A stretch of 21,650 bases of DNA from Limosilactobacillus antri DSM 16041 (lineage in GTDB: Bacteria; Bacillota; Bacilli; Lactobacillales; Lactobacillaceae). A program made the translations under genes and the position numbers. Positions 1-6,467 of the stretch are shown here, one piece after another (position 1 is the stretch's first letter; each line of letters begins with the position of its first letter). Below the pieces are notes generated by a model. The model was not told the DNA's origin. It did not search any database and was given only the letters and a program-made list of their open reading frames with translations. The stretch lies in NCBI RefSeq assembly GCF_000160835.1, contig NZ_GG700739.1:1-21650 (forward strand), in the 5' to 3' direction.

Positions 1-66
1 GTTAGCTAATACGTCTTTGGCTTTACTTTTAATAGTTCCGTCAATTCGAGCTTCAATTCTTGCCAT
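1..66 (-). CDS. dinJ: DinJ/RelB-family antitoxin, N-terminal 22 residues (runs off window)
   Basis: The minus strand reads MARIEARIDG followed by TIKSKAKDVLAN and leaves the window without a stop. This matches the start of DinJ-type ribbon-helix-helix antitoxins (M-x-R-[VI]-[ED]-x-[RK]-[IV]-D). I chose the ATG at 64-66 because GAGGTG (73-78) lies 6 nt upstream; the ATG at 70-72 is too close to it. In this family the N-terminal strand contacts DNA and the C-terminal part wraps a YafQ-type RNase toxin, which would lie beyond the window edge. The promoter and leader resemble those of the second dinJ gene at 4379-4639. The rest of the gene and its toxin cannot be seen. Confidence 0.7.
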   Translation of the reverse strand, partial: MARIEARIDGTIKSKAKDVLAN

Positions 67-84
67 TCTCATCACCTCAGTAAT

Positions 85-113
85 ATTGTACGTTATCTGG
101 CGTACAAATCCAA
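85..113 (-). promoter_or_regulatory. Promoter of the partial dinJ gene
   Basis: On the minus strand there is TTGGAT (108-113), a 17-nt spacer and TACAAT (85-90), then TATTACTGAGGTGAT just before the gene. The stretch CGTACAATATT-nn-TGAGGTGAT recurs almost unchanged ahead of the second dinJ gene (4644-4664). Confidence 0.55.
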
Positions 114-221
114 CCGTATTTAACCAGGTTAAACTCTTTACAGAACGAGCAAAGATTCTTACATTAAAGACAACCATACAGTCAGAAAGCCGGGCGCAAG
201 CTGCTTTTTTAGTATTTCTTA

Positions 222-230
222 TGATATACT
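222..230 (+). promoter_or_regulatory. Extended -10 promoter of the small ORF at 256
   Basis: TGaTATACT is an extended -10 element 26 nt ahead of the start codon. No good -35 is visible (TGCTTT at 202-207, 17-nt spacer), which suits an extended -10 promoter. Confidence 0.4.
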
Positions 231-255
231 TAAATTAAAAGTCGAGGTGGCCTTT

Positions 256-543
256 ATGTTTTTATTAAAACTACATGATTTAATCAAGCACAATTATGAA
301 AATGGCTTGTATTCCAAAGATTACAGCTATAGGTCTAATAATTCTAATAGCCTATCAGACTTTGATAAAGGAAAGTTTCAAGCTCAGACTGATTATCAAA
401 GTGGAAAAGCGATCAAACACTATCCTAAATTACTATTTGAATTTTTAAATTTTGTTTTTTTACGAAAGATGCAGGAAATCGTAAATTTCATAAATGGATA
501 TAACTATGAAATGAGAAGACTGCAAAAAATGGATAAAAATTAG
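256..543 (+). CDS. Small uncharacterised protein (95 aa)
   Basis: The start is the ATG at 256, 5 nt after GAGGTGG (244-250); the in-frame GTG at 247 overlaps that ribosome binding site and is unlikely. The protein is basic and mixed helical, with a hydrophilic Asn/Ser/Asp-rich middle (residues about 20-45, including DFDKGKFQAQTDYQSGK) and a more hydrophobic segment FEFLNFVF. There is no signal peptide and no domain I can name. It stands alone between the partial antitoxin and a transporter remnant. The good ribosome binding site and extended -10 suggest it is expressed. Function unknown. Confidence 0.55.
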   Translation: MFLLKLHDLIKHNYENGLYSKDYSYRSNNSNSLSDFDKGKFQAQTDYQSGKAIKHYPKLLFEFLNFVFLRKMQEIVNFINGYNYEMRRLQKMDKN

Positions 544-552
544 ATTAGCTAA

Positions 553-726
553 TTATTGTTGTCGGCCTTTGAACCACTGGTCGCCACAACCTTAGCGGTG
601 GCTTTCTTGGGGACCAAGTTGACGGCGGCGAGCGTCTTGGGTTCATTATTGATCATCCTGTGCACCCTGATTCAGTCGCTGCCACTCAAACGAATCTTGG
701 ATCTTTTGCACCTCACCAAGCACTAA
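553..726 (+). pseudogene. 3' remnant of an EamA/DMT-family transporter
   Basis: An open frame without a start codon or ribosome binding site encodes about 57 residues. It begins SAFEPLVATTLAVAFLGTKL, the typical pattern of the second EamA repeat (one helix, a polar turn, then the last helix), and ends KRILDLLHLTKH before TAA. Full EamA/DMT permeases have ten helices and about 300 residues, so this is only the last two. The DNA is distinctly more GC-rich than the ORF just upstream, and the frame is cut by a stop at 550-552. Inference: a chromosomal-type gene truncated when this plasmid segment was assembled. Not functional on its own. Confidence 0.6.
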
Positions 727-799
727 CCATAACCTTTGATAATGAAAGTTGCCCTTACATTAGTCCATTTAAGTAGTGATCGATAAGGAGAGATGCTCA

Positions 800-1162
800 A
801 TGCACAACCAAATTACCATTACGCCAACCGAACTGGTCGTTTCCCCGGCCGGCCTCGACTGCCTCTGGGCGCTGAAGGGAGCCATTCGGGTGCCTTGGAG
901 GCACGTGACCGGTATCTTTCGTGATCAGGGGGCCTTTAAGGAGCACAAAGGTTTGCGCTTGCCCGGAACCGCAATTCCTGGTTTATACTACGCCGGTAGC
1001 TTTTTTTATGACGGTCAACGCCGCTTCTATAACGTGCGCCGTAATACCCCGATCGTTGTTATAACGCTGATAAACGAAGGCTACGACCGGCTGATTTTGA
1101 GTGTTGAAAACCCCGCCACCGTTATCGAACGGGTGACAGATCACTTGTTAAACAAGGCGTAA
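800..1162 (+). CDS. Bacterial PH-like domain protein (120 aa)
   Basis: The start is the ATG at 800, preceded by AAGGAGA (785-791). The protein is one compact beta-rich domain: ITITPTELVVSPAG, then a tryptophan motif VPWRHVTGIFRD, then GTAIPGLYYAGSFF, FYNVRRNTPIVVITL and YDRLILSVENPATV, ending in a short helix. This layout (strands, 'I.VP...I', and '[LI].[LI]S.ENP...' before the C-terminal helix) is that of small cytoplasmic bacterial PH domains (bPH type). There is no signal peptide or membrane segment. Like the EamA remnant before it, it is GC-rich compared with its surroundings, so both probably arrived together. The ligand and role of such proteins are unknown. Confidence 0.6.
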   Translation: MHNQITITPTELVVSPAGLDCLWALKGAIRVPWRHVTGIFRDQGAFKEHKGLRLPGTAIPGLYYAGSFFYDGQRRFYNVRRNTPIVVITLINEGYDRLILSVENPATVIERVTDHLLNKA

Positions 1163-1201
1163 AATAAAATCAAAATTTTCGTTACTCAACCGACTTTTTA
1201 C

Positions 1202-1229
1202 CCGGCAACGGCGCGAAAAGCCGGTTTTT
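1202..1229 (+). terminator. Terminator after the PH-domain gene
   Basis: CCGGC (1202-1206) pairs with GCCGG (1220-1224) across a 13-nt loop, followed by five T. It lies 40 nt past the stop codon. Confidence 0.5.
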
Positions 1230-1319
1230 GTGTGCTTATAAATAAACGCATTTTTCTTCTTCTTAAAGTGACAACTTTTAAGGCTATTGTACGCATATCC
1301 CCGAGGTACCTTTTTAAAT

Positions 1320-3164
1320 TCAAATTTTTAATGACTTACGATCTGTCAACAAAGCAATCGGCGACAGAATCAAAACAATCACCGCGCCTACTAAGTAGGT
1401 ATGACTGAAGGCCTGGCTGATTTGTTGATTCTTAGTATGCTTAATTTTTCTCAAAGCTGTCGTTAAAGCTTCTTTTTGTGCCAATTGTTTGAGACCTACT
1501 AACAATTTTTTCTGACCCTGGCTTATTTTCTGATTACCCAAATTAATTTTTTGAGAAGCTACTGACAGTTTAGATATAGCGGTATTTTGATTTTCTAACT
1601 TGGTTAAGGTAAGTGCTAGTTGCTGGTTACCCGCTTTTAAGTTGTCAGTAGCTAGTGCTAACTTCTTCTGGGCTTGGTAGACCTGGTAAAGATCGGTTCC
1701 CTTTTGGGGCTGTGGTAAATCAACTTGAGATTTGGCCGCTTGTTTAAGGGCACGTCTTAGGTTCGTCTGTTTGTTTTTAGTTGTTAATTTGGCTGATCCA
1801 GTAGTGGAAAATAGGCTATTCAATTGTTGATGAGCCACTTTGTTTACTTTGGGTGATAATTGCTGTCGATCAACGATTTGAATAGCATCTTGATGTATAT
1901 GCTGCTTAGCTGTATTGACATTATTATCAAGGACCGTTACTAGAATTGCAATTCCTAAACAGGTGCCAATTTGACGCGCTGCGTTAACAATTCCCGAACC
2001 AATCCCACTTTTATTTTTGGGCAAATACTTAACCGAGGCCACTAACGAAACCGAAGAGAACCCAAAACCAACACCGTTAATCACCAGAAAAGTAATGATA
2101 ACAGCTTTAGGCGTTGTGGTGGTGATAAACGACAAGAGGAGTAAACTAGCTGCCATGACTAAGAGACCAATCAAAGTAACCGGAACTGCACCAACTTGAT
2201 CAAATAACTTAGTTCCCAAAGGCATCGCTACCATGATTGTTAAGGAAACTGGAACAATAATTAGGGCTGCATGTAACGCTGTATCGTTCAGAACGTCTTG
2301 TAAAAAATAATTTAAGATCAGGGTGGGACTAACTAACGCAAAGCCAGTTAAAAAGTAAACTAAACTAGAAGCAGTTAAGGTTTTTTCACGGAACAAATCT
2401 AATTCGAGTAGTGGGTGTCTGACTTTGCTTTCGATAAAGATGAATAATCCAATAGCTAATACGCCGCCAATGAGTGTTCCTAAGATGATGCCCGATTGCC
2501 AACCATATTGGCGGCCTTCTAGTAGGCCAAAGGTTAAATCACCCAAGCCTAGTGTTAAAAGAATCGTTCCTGGTAAATCAATTCTCCCCGCCAAGGATTC
2601 GTCATATGATTCCCTTACCCCCATAGCTATAATTAGAAAGGCTACAATGGTTAAGGGGACATTAATGCCGAATACCCAGCGCCAAGAAGCATATTTAATA
2701 ATCACGCCACCAATCGGTGGCCCCCCGGCAGCGGCTAAAGCCGTTACCGCGCCCACAACGCTAGCAATTTTGGACATATACGCTTTGCCAAATATTTCAA
2801 TTCCCATTGGTAAGACAATCGGGGTGATAATGGCACCGCCTAATCCTTGAAAAAATCGAAAAGCAATCAATTCTGGTAACGACGTTGCCAGCATACAAGC
2901 CGCTGAAAAGCCGCCAAATAAGGCTAATCCTAATAACATAATTTTTTTACGACCATAACGATCAGCAATCTTTGAACCCGTGATCATAAACACGGCTAAG
3001 GCTAACGTATAGGTGGTGGCAACCCAACTTGTATCAGTTAAACTGGCATTGAAATGGGTCATAATTTGGGGTAAAACAATGTTGACAATGGTACTGTCTA
3101 AGGTACCCATAAACATCGCAATGGTTAACCCGATGAAACTGATAATTTTAGTAGCTTTTGACAT
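1320..3164 (-). CDS. DHA2-family (EmrB/QacA) MFS drug exporter with a long TM13-14 loop
   Basis: This 614-residue membrane protein is a 14-helix major facilitator of the proton-driven multidrug exporter type. Helix 1 carries the family signature FMGTLDSTIVNIVLP (about residues 18-32). GSKIADRYGRKKIM is the cytoplasmic loop 2-3 motif A. GGPPIGGVI in helix 5 is the antiporter motif C, followed by WRWVFGINVP. Residues about 414-587, between helices 13 and 14, form a hydrophilic Gln/Lys/Leu-rich coiled segment of about 174 residues; QacA (514 aa) has a much shorter one. The start ATG follows AAAGGAGCG. It is divergent from the TetR gene at 3329, with an operator between. Expected role: export of hydrophobic or cationic toxic compounds. 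Substrate not predictable. Confidence 0.9.
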   Translation of the reverse strand: MSKATKIISFIGLTIAMFMGTLDSTIVNIVLPQIMTHFNASLTDTSWVATTYTLALAVFMITGSKIADRYGRKKIMLLGLALFGGFSAACMLATSLPELIAFRFFQGLGGAIITPIVLPMGIEIFGKAYMSKIASVVGAVTALAAAGGPPIGGVIIKYASWRWVFGINVPLTIVAFLIIAMGVRESYDESLAGRIDLPGTILLTLGLGDLTFGLLEGRQYGWQSGIILGTLIGGVLAIGLFIFIESKVRHPLLELDLFREKTLTASSLVYFLTGFALVSPTLILNYFLQDVLNDTALHAALIIVPVSLTIMVAMPLGTKLFDQVGAVPVTLIGLLVMAASLLLLSFITTTTPKAVIITFLVINGVGFGFSSVSLVASVKYLPKNKSGIGSGIVNAARQIGTCLGIAILVTVLDNNVNTAKQHIHQDAIQIVDRQQLSPKVNKVAHQQLNSLFSTTGSAKLTTKNKQTNLRRALKQAAKSQVDLPQPQKGTDLYQVYQAQKKLALATDNLKAGNQQLALTLTKLENQNTAISKLSVASQKINLGNQKISQGQKKLLVGLKQLAQKEALTTALRKIKHTKNQQISQAFSHTYLVGAVIVLILSPIALLTDRKSLKI

Positions 3165-3182
3165 CTATCAAGCGCTCCTTTC

Positions 3183-3217
3183 GGTAACAGATGAATACAA
3201 AGGAAACATTTGTTACC
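3183..3217. promoter_or_regulatory. Probable TetR operator in the exporter leader
   Basis: GGTAACAGATG (3183-3193) and CATTTGTTACC (3207-3217) form an 11-bp inverted repeat with one mismatch and a 13-bp centre. A third half-site, TTTGTTACC (3296-3304), overlaps the last base of the regulator's own -10. This arrangement predicts one regulator controlling both genes. Confidence 0.65.
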
Positions 3218-3233
3218 TTTATTTGCAGTCTTT

Positions 3234-3262
3234 AGTATAATTAGCCCTAAGCATTAAAACAA
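3234..3262 (-). promoter_or_regulatory. Promoter of the MFS exporter
   Basis: Minus strand TTGTTT (3257-3262), 17-nt spacer, TATACT (3234-3239). The inverted repeat at 3183-3217 lies just downstream, so a bound repressor would block transcription. Confidence 0.6.
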
Positions 3263-3268
3263 TCCTTA

Positions 3269-3296
3269 TTGGCTAAGTGCTACAGATTGCTATAAT
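3269..3296 (+). promoter_or_regulatory. Promoter of the TetR regulator
   Basis: TTGGCT (3269-3274), 16-nt spacer, perfect TATAAT (3291-3296) with a TGC extension. The operator half-site TTTGTTACC begins at the last base of the -10, suggesting autoregulation. Confidence 0.65.
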
Positions 3297-3328
3297 TTGT
3301 TACCGATAGTAGAGGAGATATTAATAAA

Positions 3329-3904
3329 ATGAACGGAAAGCAGCGTATGGTTGAGCAGTCTAAGCAATGGTTATGTGACGCCCTTCTAAATTTAATGACG
3401 AAAGAGAATTTTCAGGATATTTCGATTACTGAAATTGCCCAAACCGCTGAATTATCACGAAAAACGTTCTACCATTCTTTTAAAAATAAAGAAGCGGTTA
3501 TTAATTACCTGTGTGATCAGTTGTTCGATCAGTACTTTGAACAATTGCTCCAACAGAAACCGCAGGTAGGGGAAATAATGCTAAAAACTACTTTTGACAT
3601 TTTTTTAAATTTTTGGTGGCAAAAACGAGATTTAATTCAATTATTGATCCGACAAGGCTTATTTGATCATATGAATGAAATTTGGCAGCAAAAAGCAATC
3701 CCCCGTTATCAACGGTTTGCGGCTCCCTGGCATGTTCAAGGCACTCTTACCCAAGTGAATTATGTGATGGCTTTTCAACTAGGTGGTCTTACCAATATTC
3801 TACGTGTCTGGTTAGGCCAAGGTAATCCTGAGCCACCAGAACAAATTAGGGACGTGATGTTGTTGGCTATTCGCCAATTAGCAGATAGTCTGCATACAGA
3901 CTAG
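3329..3904 (+). CDS. TetR/AcrR-family transcriptional repressor
   Basis: The 191-residue protein has a TetR N-terminal DNA-binding domain at about residues 10-60: a helix with ALLNLMTKENFQDISITEIA, then the helix-turn-helix TAELSRKTFYHSFKNKEAVI. The rest is the all-helical ligand-binding half and includes FWWQKRDLIQLLIRQGLF and LGGLTNILRVWL, typical of the TetR_C group in Firmicutes. The start ATG follows AGAGGAGATA with an 11-nt gap after GGAG. It is divergent from the MFS exporter and shares its control region, so the most likely job is to repress exporter and itself until a substrate binds. The ligand is unknown. Confidence 0.88.
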   Translation: MNGKQRMVEQSKQWLCDALLNLMTKENFQDISITEIAQTAELSRKTFYHSFKNKEAVINYLCDQLFDQYFEQLLQQKPQVGEIMLKTTFDIFLNFWWQKRDLIQLLIRQGLFDHMNEIWQQKAIPRYQRFAAPWHVQGTLTQVNYVMAFQLGGLTNILRVWLGQGNPEPPEQIRDVMLLAIRQLADSLHTD

Positions 3905-3945
3905 ACACAATACGACAAACGATCTCTAGTTAAAAACTGGAAACC

Positions 3946-3998
3946 AAAAAGATGGAGGAAACTCCCTAGTCCTAGTGGCAAGTTTTCTTCATCTTTTT
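3946..3998. terminator. Bidirectional terminator between tetR and yafQ
   Basis: AAAAAGATG at 3946-3954 pairs with CATCTTTTT at 3990-3998, with further partial pairing inward (AGgAAACT against AAGTTTtCT). A- and T-rich ends on both sides suit the two convergent genes. Confidence 0.65.
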
Positions 3999-4014
3999 GA
4001 TTTGAAAATACAAT

Positions 4015-4386
4015 TTAAAACAAATCTGAATGTGATCCAATACCCACTAAATAGATAATTTGCTGATTAGTTTTGGCGTAAAGCAATAAATGGTCACCAT
4101 TATGACCATCAAAATGTAGATCTAATCCCGTGATTTTGAGATTATCAATGTTACTCAGTCTTTTTTTGAGTTCTTTCTTTTGCTGATTAGACAGGGTAAT
4201 CGGGTGTTCATAAAAATAATCAGGCAATGGTAAATCTTGTAAAAAGTGATCAACTACATAATCCCATGGTGAACGTTCATCATGTTCAAAGGGAACTCGT
4301 CCATTGAAAATTGGTTGCCAACGAGGGTTCTTCTTGACCTTCTTATACATCTTTTTAAAGGCACTGGTAGGTTTAAGCTCACTCAA
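4015..4386 (-). CDS. yafQ: YafQ/RelE-family mRNA-interferase toxin
   Basis: The C-terminal half is clearly YafQ-like: KKELKKRL, ITGLDLHFDGHNGDHLLLYA, then IIYLVGIGSHSDLF at the very end, where the His of GSHSDLF matches a catalytic His of ribosome-dependent YafQ RNases. At 123 residues it is longer than the usual 90 or so, with a loop of about 25-30 residues (FEHDERSPWDYVVDHFLQDL) that is common in Lactobacillus homologues. The only in-frame start near the family start is TTG at 4386, with GGAG 10 nt upstream. It overlaps the dinJ stop by 8 nt, so translation is probably coupled. Inference: a plasmid-stabilising toxin neutralised by the preceding DinJ. Confidence 0.85.
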   Translation of the reverse strand: MSELKPTSAFKKMYKKVKKNPRWQPIFNGRVPFEHDERSPWDYVVDHFLQDLPLPDYFYEHPITLSNQQKKELKKRLSNIDNLKITGLDLHFDGHNGDHLLLYAKTNQQIIYLVGIGSHSDLF

Positions 4387-4639
4387 TTAATAAGTTCTCC
4401 AATTCTTGACGAGAATGAGCACCCTTAAGATGATGATCGTTTAAATCATCAGCAACTTCATTAATTGAAGACATAGTTTCAGTATTAGGAATTCCCCAAT
4501 ATTTAGGTAGCCCGTCTTTAGCGACTGAAGTCAGAACCATGCGAATGTAGGTAGAAATAGATAGACCATGGGCTGCTAATTCTTTGCTAGCTTGTTCTTT
4601 AATTTCTGCTGGAATACGACTATCAACACGTGCATCCAT
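4379..4639 (-). CDS. dinJ: DinJ/RelB-family antitoxin
   Basis: The 86-residue product starts MDARVDSRIPAEIKEQA, a ribbon-helix-helix DNA-binding segment, continues LAAHGLSISTYIRMVLTSVA, and ends in an acidic, flexible toxin-wrapping region with ELENLLIE. The ATG at 4639 is chosen because GAGGTGAT (4644-4651) lies just ahead of it; the longer frame back to 4714 has no ribosome binding site and runs through the promoter. It is the first gene of a two-gene operon with yafQ. DinJ alone or with toxin normally represses its own promoter. Confidence 0.88.
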   Translation of the reverse strand: MDARVDSRIPAEIKEQASKELAAHGLSISTYIRMVLTSVAKDGLPKYWGIPNTETMSSINEVADDLNDHHLKGAHSRQELENLLIE

Positions 4640-4657
4640 ATATATCACCTCATCAAT

Positions 4658-4686
4658 ATTGTACGACAAATAACACACAAATACAA
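4658..4686 (-). promoter_or_regulatory. Promoter of dinJ-yafQ
   Basis: Minus strand TTGTAT (4681-4686), 17-nt spacer, TACAAT (4658-4663), followed by the leader ATTGATGAGGTGAT, almost the same as that of the partial dinJ at the window start. Confidence 0.6.
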
Positions 4687-4881
4687 TTGAGAAAACTAGT
4701 TCATATTTTTTCATGTGAAAAGGTTGGCTCTCAGACGCATGAAAAAATGCAAAGATGGGTAGTTGATGGTTAAGATCATTCTGAGAAGGTCCAATGGTGG
4801 CTAAACAATCAACGGTAGGCGTATCTAGTTGCCATAGCCCACAACGTTTTTTTCATTAGACTGCATATGCACTCACCCTCA

Positions 4882-5250
4882 CTATTTTTTGGTGTTTAAT
4901 TTTTCTTGGAGATAGTTGCGTAGTACGATAGCTTGATTGTGATCTTCATCCTTAGCACTATAAAGTAAGATAATATCACCGTTTGCTATTTTTAACCTAA
5001 TTTTAGCGATAAATTTAGGTGTCTCTGGATTTTCAGCCAATTCTTTGCGGTATGCTTCACTAAATTTTGGAAATTTTTGTGGGTCATGATTGAACCATTT
5101 GCGAAGTTTATTTGAAGGGGCAATCATTTTGTCCCAATCATCAAGATTTGCCTTAGCTTTAGAAATTCCACGAGGCCAAAGACGATCTATTAATATTCGA
5201 TATCCAGGTTGAGTTGAATTAGATGAATAAATCCGTTGTATTTTTATCAC
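4882..5250 (-). CDS. DUF488 (YeaO-like) family protein
   Basis: This 122-residue cytoplasmic protein has the DUF488 landmarks in order: KIQRIYS at the start, RILIDRLWPRGISKAKA (about residues 20-36), LRKWFNHDPQKFPKF in the middle, and DIILLYSAKDEDHNQAIVL near the end. Length fits the YeaO subgroup (115-125 aa). I chose the GTG at 5250 because AAGGAGG (5257-5263) lies 6 nt upstream; a longer frame exists but runs through this site. Members occur widely in bacteria; their biochemical function is not established. It stands alone here, between the toxin-antitoxin pair and the XRE regulator. Confidence 0.85.
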   Translation of the reverse strand: MIKIQRIYSSNSTQPGYRILIDRLWPRGISKAKANLDDWDKMIAPSNKLRKWFNHDPQKFPKFSEAYRKELAENPETPKFIAKIRLKIANGDIILLYSAKDEDHNQAIVLRNYLQEKLNTKK

Positions 5251-5342
5251 AGTAAACCTCCTTAAATATATCAAAATTAAATTCAAATCTAGCTTATTAC
5301 TTATTCTTAAATAAATTAGGTCAGTATCTTAGGGGGATTCTT

Positions 5343-5563
5343 ATTATAGACCCTGATGTTTCTTAACTAAAGACAGCAATAATCATTTTGGTGATTAAAT
5401 AAATAATTGCAATTACCATCATCCAACCAGTACTGCGCATAAATTCCCAGACATTAGTTTGTGCTTTTGCGTTTTTGGTAATAACTATGCTTTTTTTTAG
5501 TGAATCATCACCCTTGATCAAACTATCTAAGGTAATGTCGAACAAATTGCTGATTTGCACTAA
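5343..5563. repeat. Direct repeat, copy 1 (XRE 3' half)
   Basis: This stretch, covering the C-terminal half of the XRE gene and 20 bp beyond its stop, recurs with few differences at 6468-6688 in the same orientation. The copies differ by one T in a T8/T7 run, one extra A after the stop and a few substitutions. The repeats flank the yjdF unit. Confidence 0.9.
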
Positions 5564-5701
5564 ACGATCAATATCGGGATAAGCACTCCCAACTTCCCAC
5601 TTAGAAATTGCCTGACGAGAAACATTAAGCGTTTCTGCAAGATAATCTTGCGTCCACTGTCTTTTTTCTCGTTCTTCTTTTATCCGTTGTCCTAAAGTCA
5701 T
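5363..5701 (-). CDS. XRE-family regulator with C-terminal membrane helix
   Basis: The first 60 residues are a Cro/C1-type helix-turn-helix: LGQRIKEEREKRQWTQDYLA, then ETLNVSRQAISKWEVGSAYP and DIDRLVQISNLFDITLDSLI. After a short linker (KGDDSLKKS) the protein ends in one hydrophobic helix (MMVIAIIYLITKMIIAVF), so it is probably a membrane-tethered regulator, a layout seen in many Firmicutes. The start ATG at 5701 is the family start. An 8-bp perfect inverted repeat (5716-5743) just upstream is a likely autoregulatory operator. The last 220 bp recur at 6468-6688. Confidence 0.88.
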   Translation of the reverse strand: MTLGQRIKEEREKRQWTQDYLAETLNVSRQAISKWEVGSAYPDIDRLVQISNLFDITLDSLIKGDDSLKKSIVITKNAKAQTNVWEFMRSTGWMMVIAIIYLITKMIIAVFS

Positions 5702-5715
5702 AAGCGTAACCTCAC

Positions 5716-5743
5716 TTTCAATAGACTAATTATCATATTGAAA
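5716..5743. promoter_or_regulatory. Likely XRE operator
   Basis: TTTCAATA (5716-5723) and TATTGAAA (5736-5743) are perfect inverted arms around a 12-bp centre, 15 nt before the XRE start codon and overlapping the probable -10 region (TATGAT on the minus strand). Confidence 0.5.
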
Positions 5744-5830
5744 CACGGAAAAAGCGCGCTAATTATTAGAGCACTAAAAGCAACTAATGGTTGCGAAAAG
5801 TATTCTGCAATAAATAGGAGCTAAATGAAG

Positions 5831-5842
5831 ATTATAGACCCT
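5831..5842. repeat. 12-bp repeat ATTATAGACCCT, middle copy
   Basis: The same 12 bp open both long repeat copies (5343-5354 and 6468-6479) and recur here, just past the 3' end of yjdF. All three copies lie downstream of a minus-strand gene and look like a junction motif. Confidence 0.75.
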
Positions 5843-5869
5843 AATTACATAGTTTTCTGTACTAGGTTC

Positions 5870-6292
5870 TCAATGTCCTTTGTGTTTCTGTATTTTTTTT
5901 GCCTGGCGCAACTTATATCTTTTTTCTTGATCCAAAATCTTCTTAGTACGTCTATTATGTTGTCGTGTTACTTTTTGATATTCCAACTGTTTTTTGAGTG
6001 TTTGCTGTGCTTTAGTCCCGACACCATACTGAATACTCTTTCTAGCTAACCTTTGAAGGCGCTTAGGATTGATTTTTCGTTCAGAAACATATGAAGCACA
6101 AACATTTTGTTGGAAAAAGATAACTTTATTCCAATGATGAAGAACTAGATCATAAATCAAGGCTAATTTAGGTTCTGAAGGGCCTAAGTTAATTTGACCA
6201 ACTTCATAAATGGAATCAAAACGTCTTTCAAAAATAGCTTTGTAAAACGGTGGTTCAAAGACAATTGTTAGTGAGCTCTGGACAATAGACAT
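5870..6292 (-). CDS. yjdF: YjdF-family (DUF2992) protein
   Basis: The 140-residue product has the YjdF pattern: a beta-rich start SLTIVFEPPFYKAIFERRFD, then INLGPSEPKLALIYDLVLHH (matching the family's 'F G.EP....I..F...H'), then a strongly basic helical tail with LARKSIQYGVGTKAQQTLK, RQHNRRTKKILDQEKRYKLR and KHKGH. The ATG at 6292 follows AAGGAGG (6300-6306) by 7 nt. A structured leader upstream resembles the yjdF riboswitch, which binds azaaromatic compounds. Known: the family's biochemical role is unsettled, but its control by that RNA suggests a part in tolerating or modifying such compounds. It is bracketed by copies of ATTATAGACCCT, so it may be a movable unit. Confidence 0.8.
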   Translation of the reverse strand: MSIVQSSLTIVFEPPFYKAIFERRFDSIYEVGQINLGPSEPKLALIYDLVLHHWNKVIFFQQNVCASYVSERKINPKRLQRLARKSIQYGVGTKAQQTLKKQLEYQKVTRQHNRRTKKILDQEKRYKLRQAKKIQKHKGH

Positions 6293-6321
6293 CAAATATC
6301 CTCCTTAAAATTAATTAAGAA

Positions 6322-6400
6322 AGATGGACAACCAAGGAGGCAGGTTACTGATAGCTTTGCTACGTTCGGACTACCAACCGAACTGTGTTTTTACTTTCTA
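6322..6400 (-). promoter_or_regulatory. Probable yjdF riboswitch
   Basis: On the minus strand the leader of yjdF folds as GTTCGG/CCGAAC (6364-6369 with 6378-6383), then TAGC/GCTA (6352-6355 with 6359-6362), followed by AGTAACCTGCCTCCTTGG (6332-6349), with the gene's ribosome binding site about 25 nt further on. I recognise the AGTAACC segment and the spacing from the yjdF RNA class. The gene behind it supports the call. Not scored with a covariance model. Confidence 0.65.
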
Positions 6401-6415
6401 TTTCTAGTTTAACTC

Positions 6416-6463
6416 AAATAACCCATTCAGAATAGGTTGCTTAAAATTCTGAATGGGTTATTT
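6416..6463. terminator. 18-bp perfect hairpin upstream of yjdF
   Basis: Arms at 6416-6433 and 6446-6463 are perfectly complementary across 12 nt; the core is AACCCATTCAGAAT. TTATTT follows on both strands, so it could stop transcription coming from the XRE remnant and isolate the yjdF unit. Confidence 0.6.
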
Positions 6464-6467
6464 GTTA

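Noticed and set aside
17..238. Hydrophobic ORF on the plus strand at the window start
   Set aside because: It has no ribosome binding site and is antisense to the dinJ gene and its promoter.
2425..2850. 141-residue ORF antisense to the MFS exporter
   Set aside because: Shadow of a well-supported gene; composition is unlike a real protein and there is no ribosome binding site.
4715..4881. Gap between dinJ and the DUF488 gene considered for a small gene or RNA
   Set aside because: No frame with a ribosome binding site and no stable hairpin followed by a T run.
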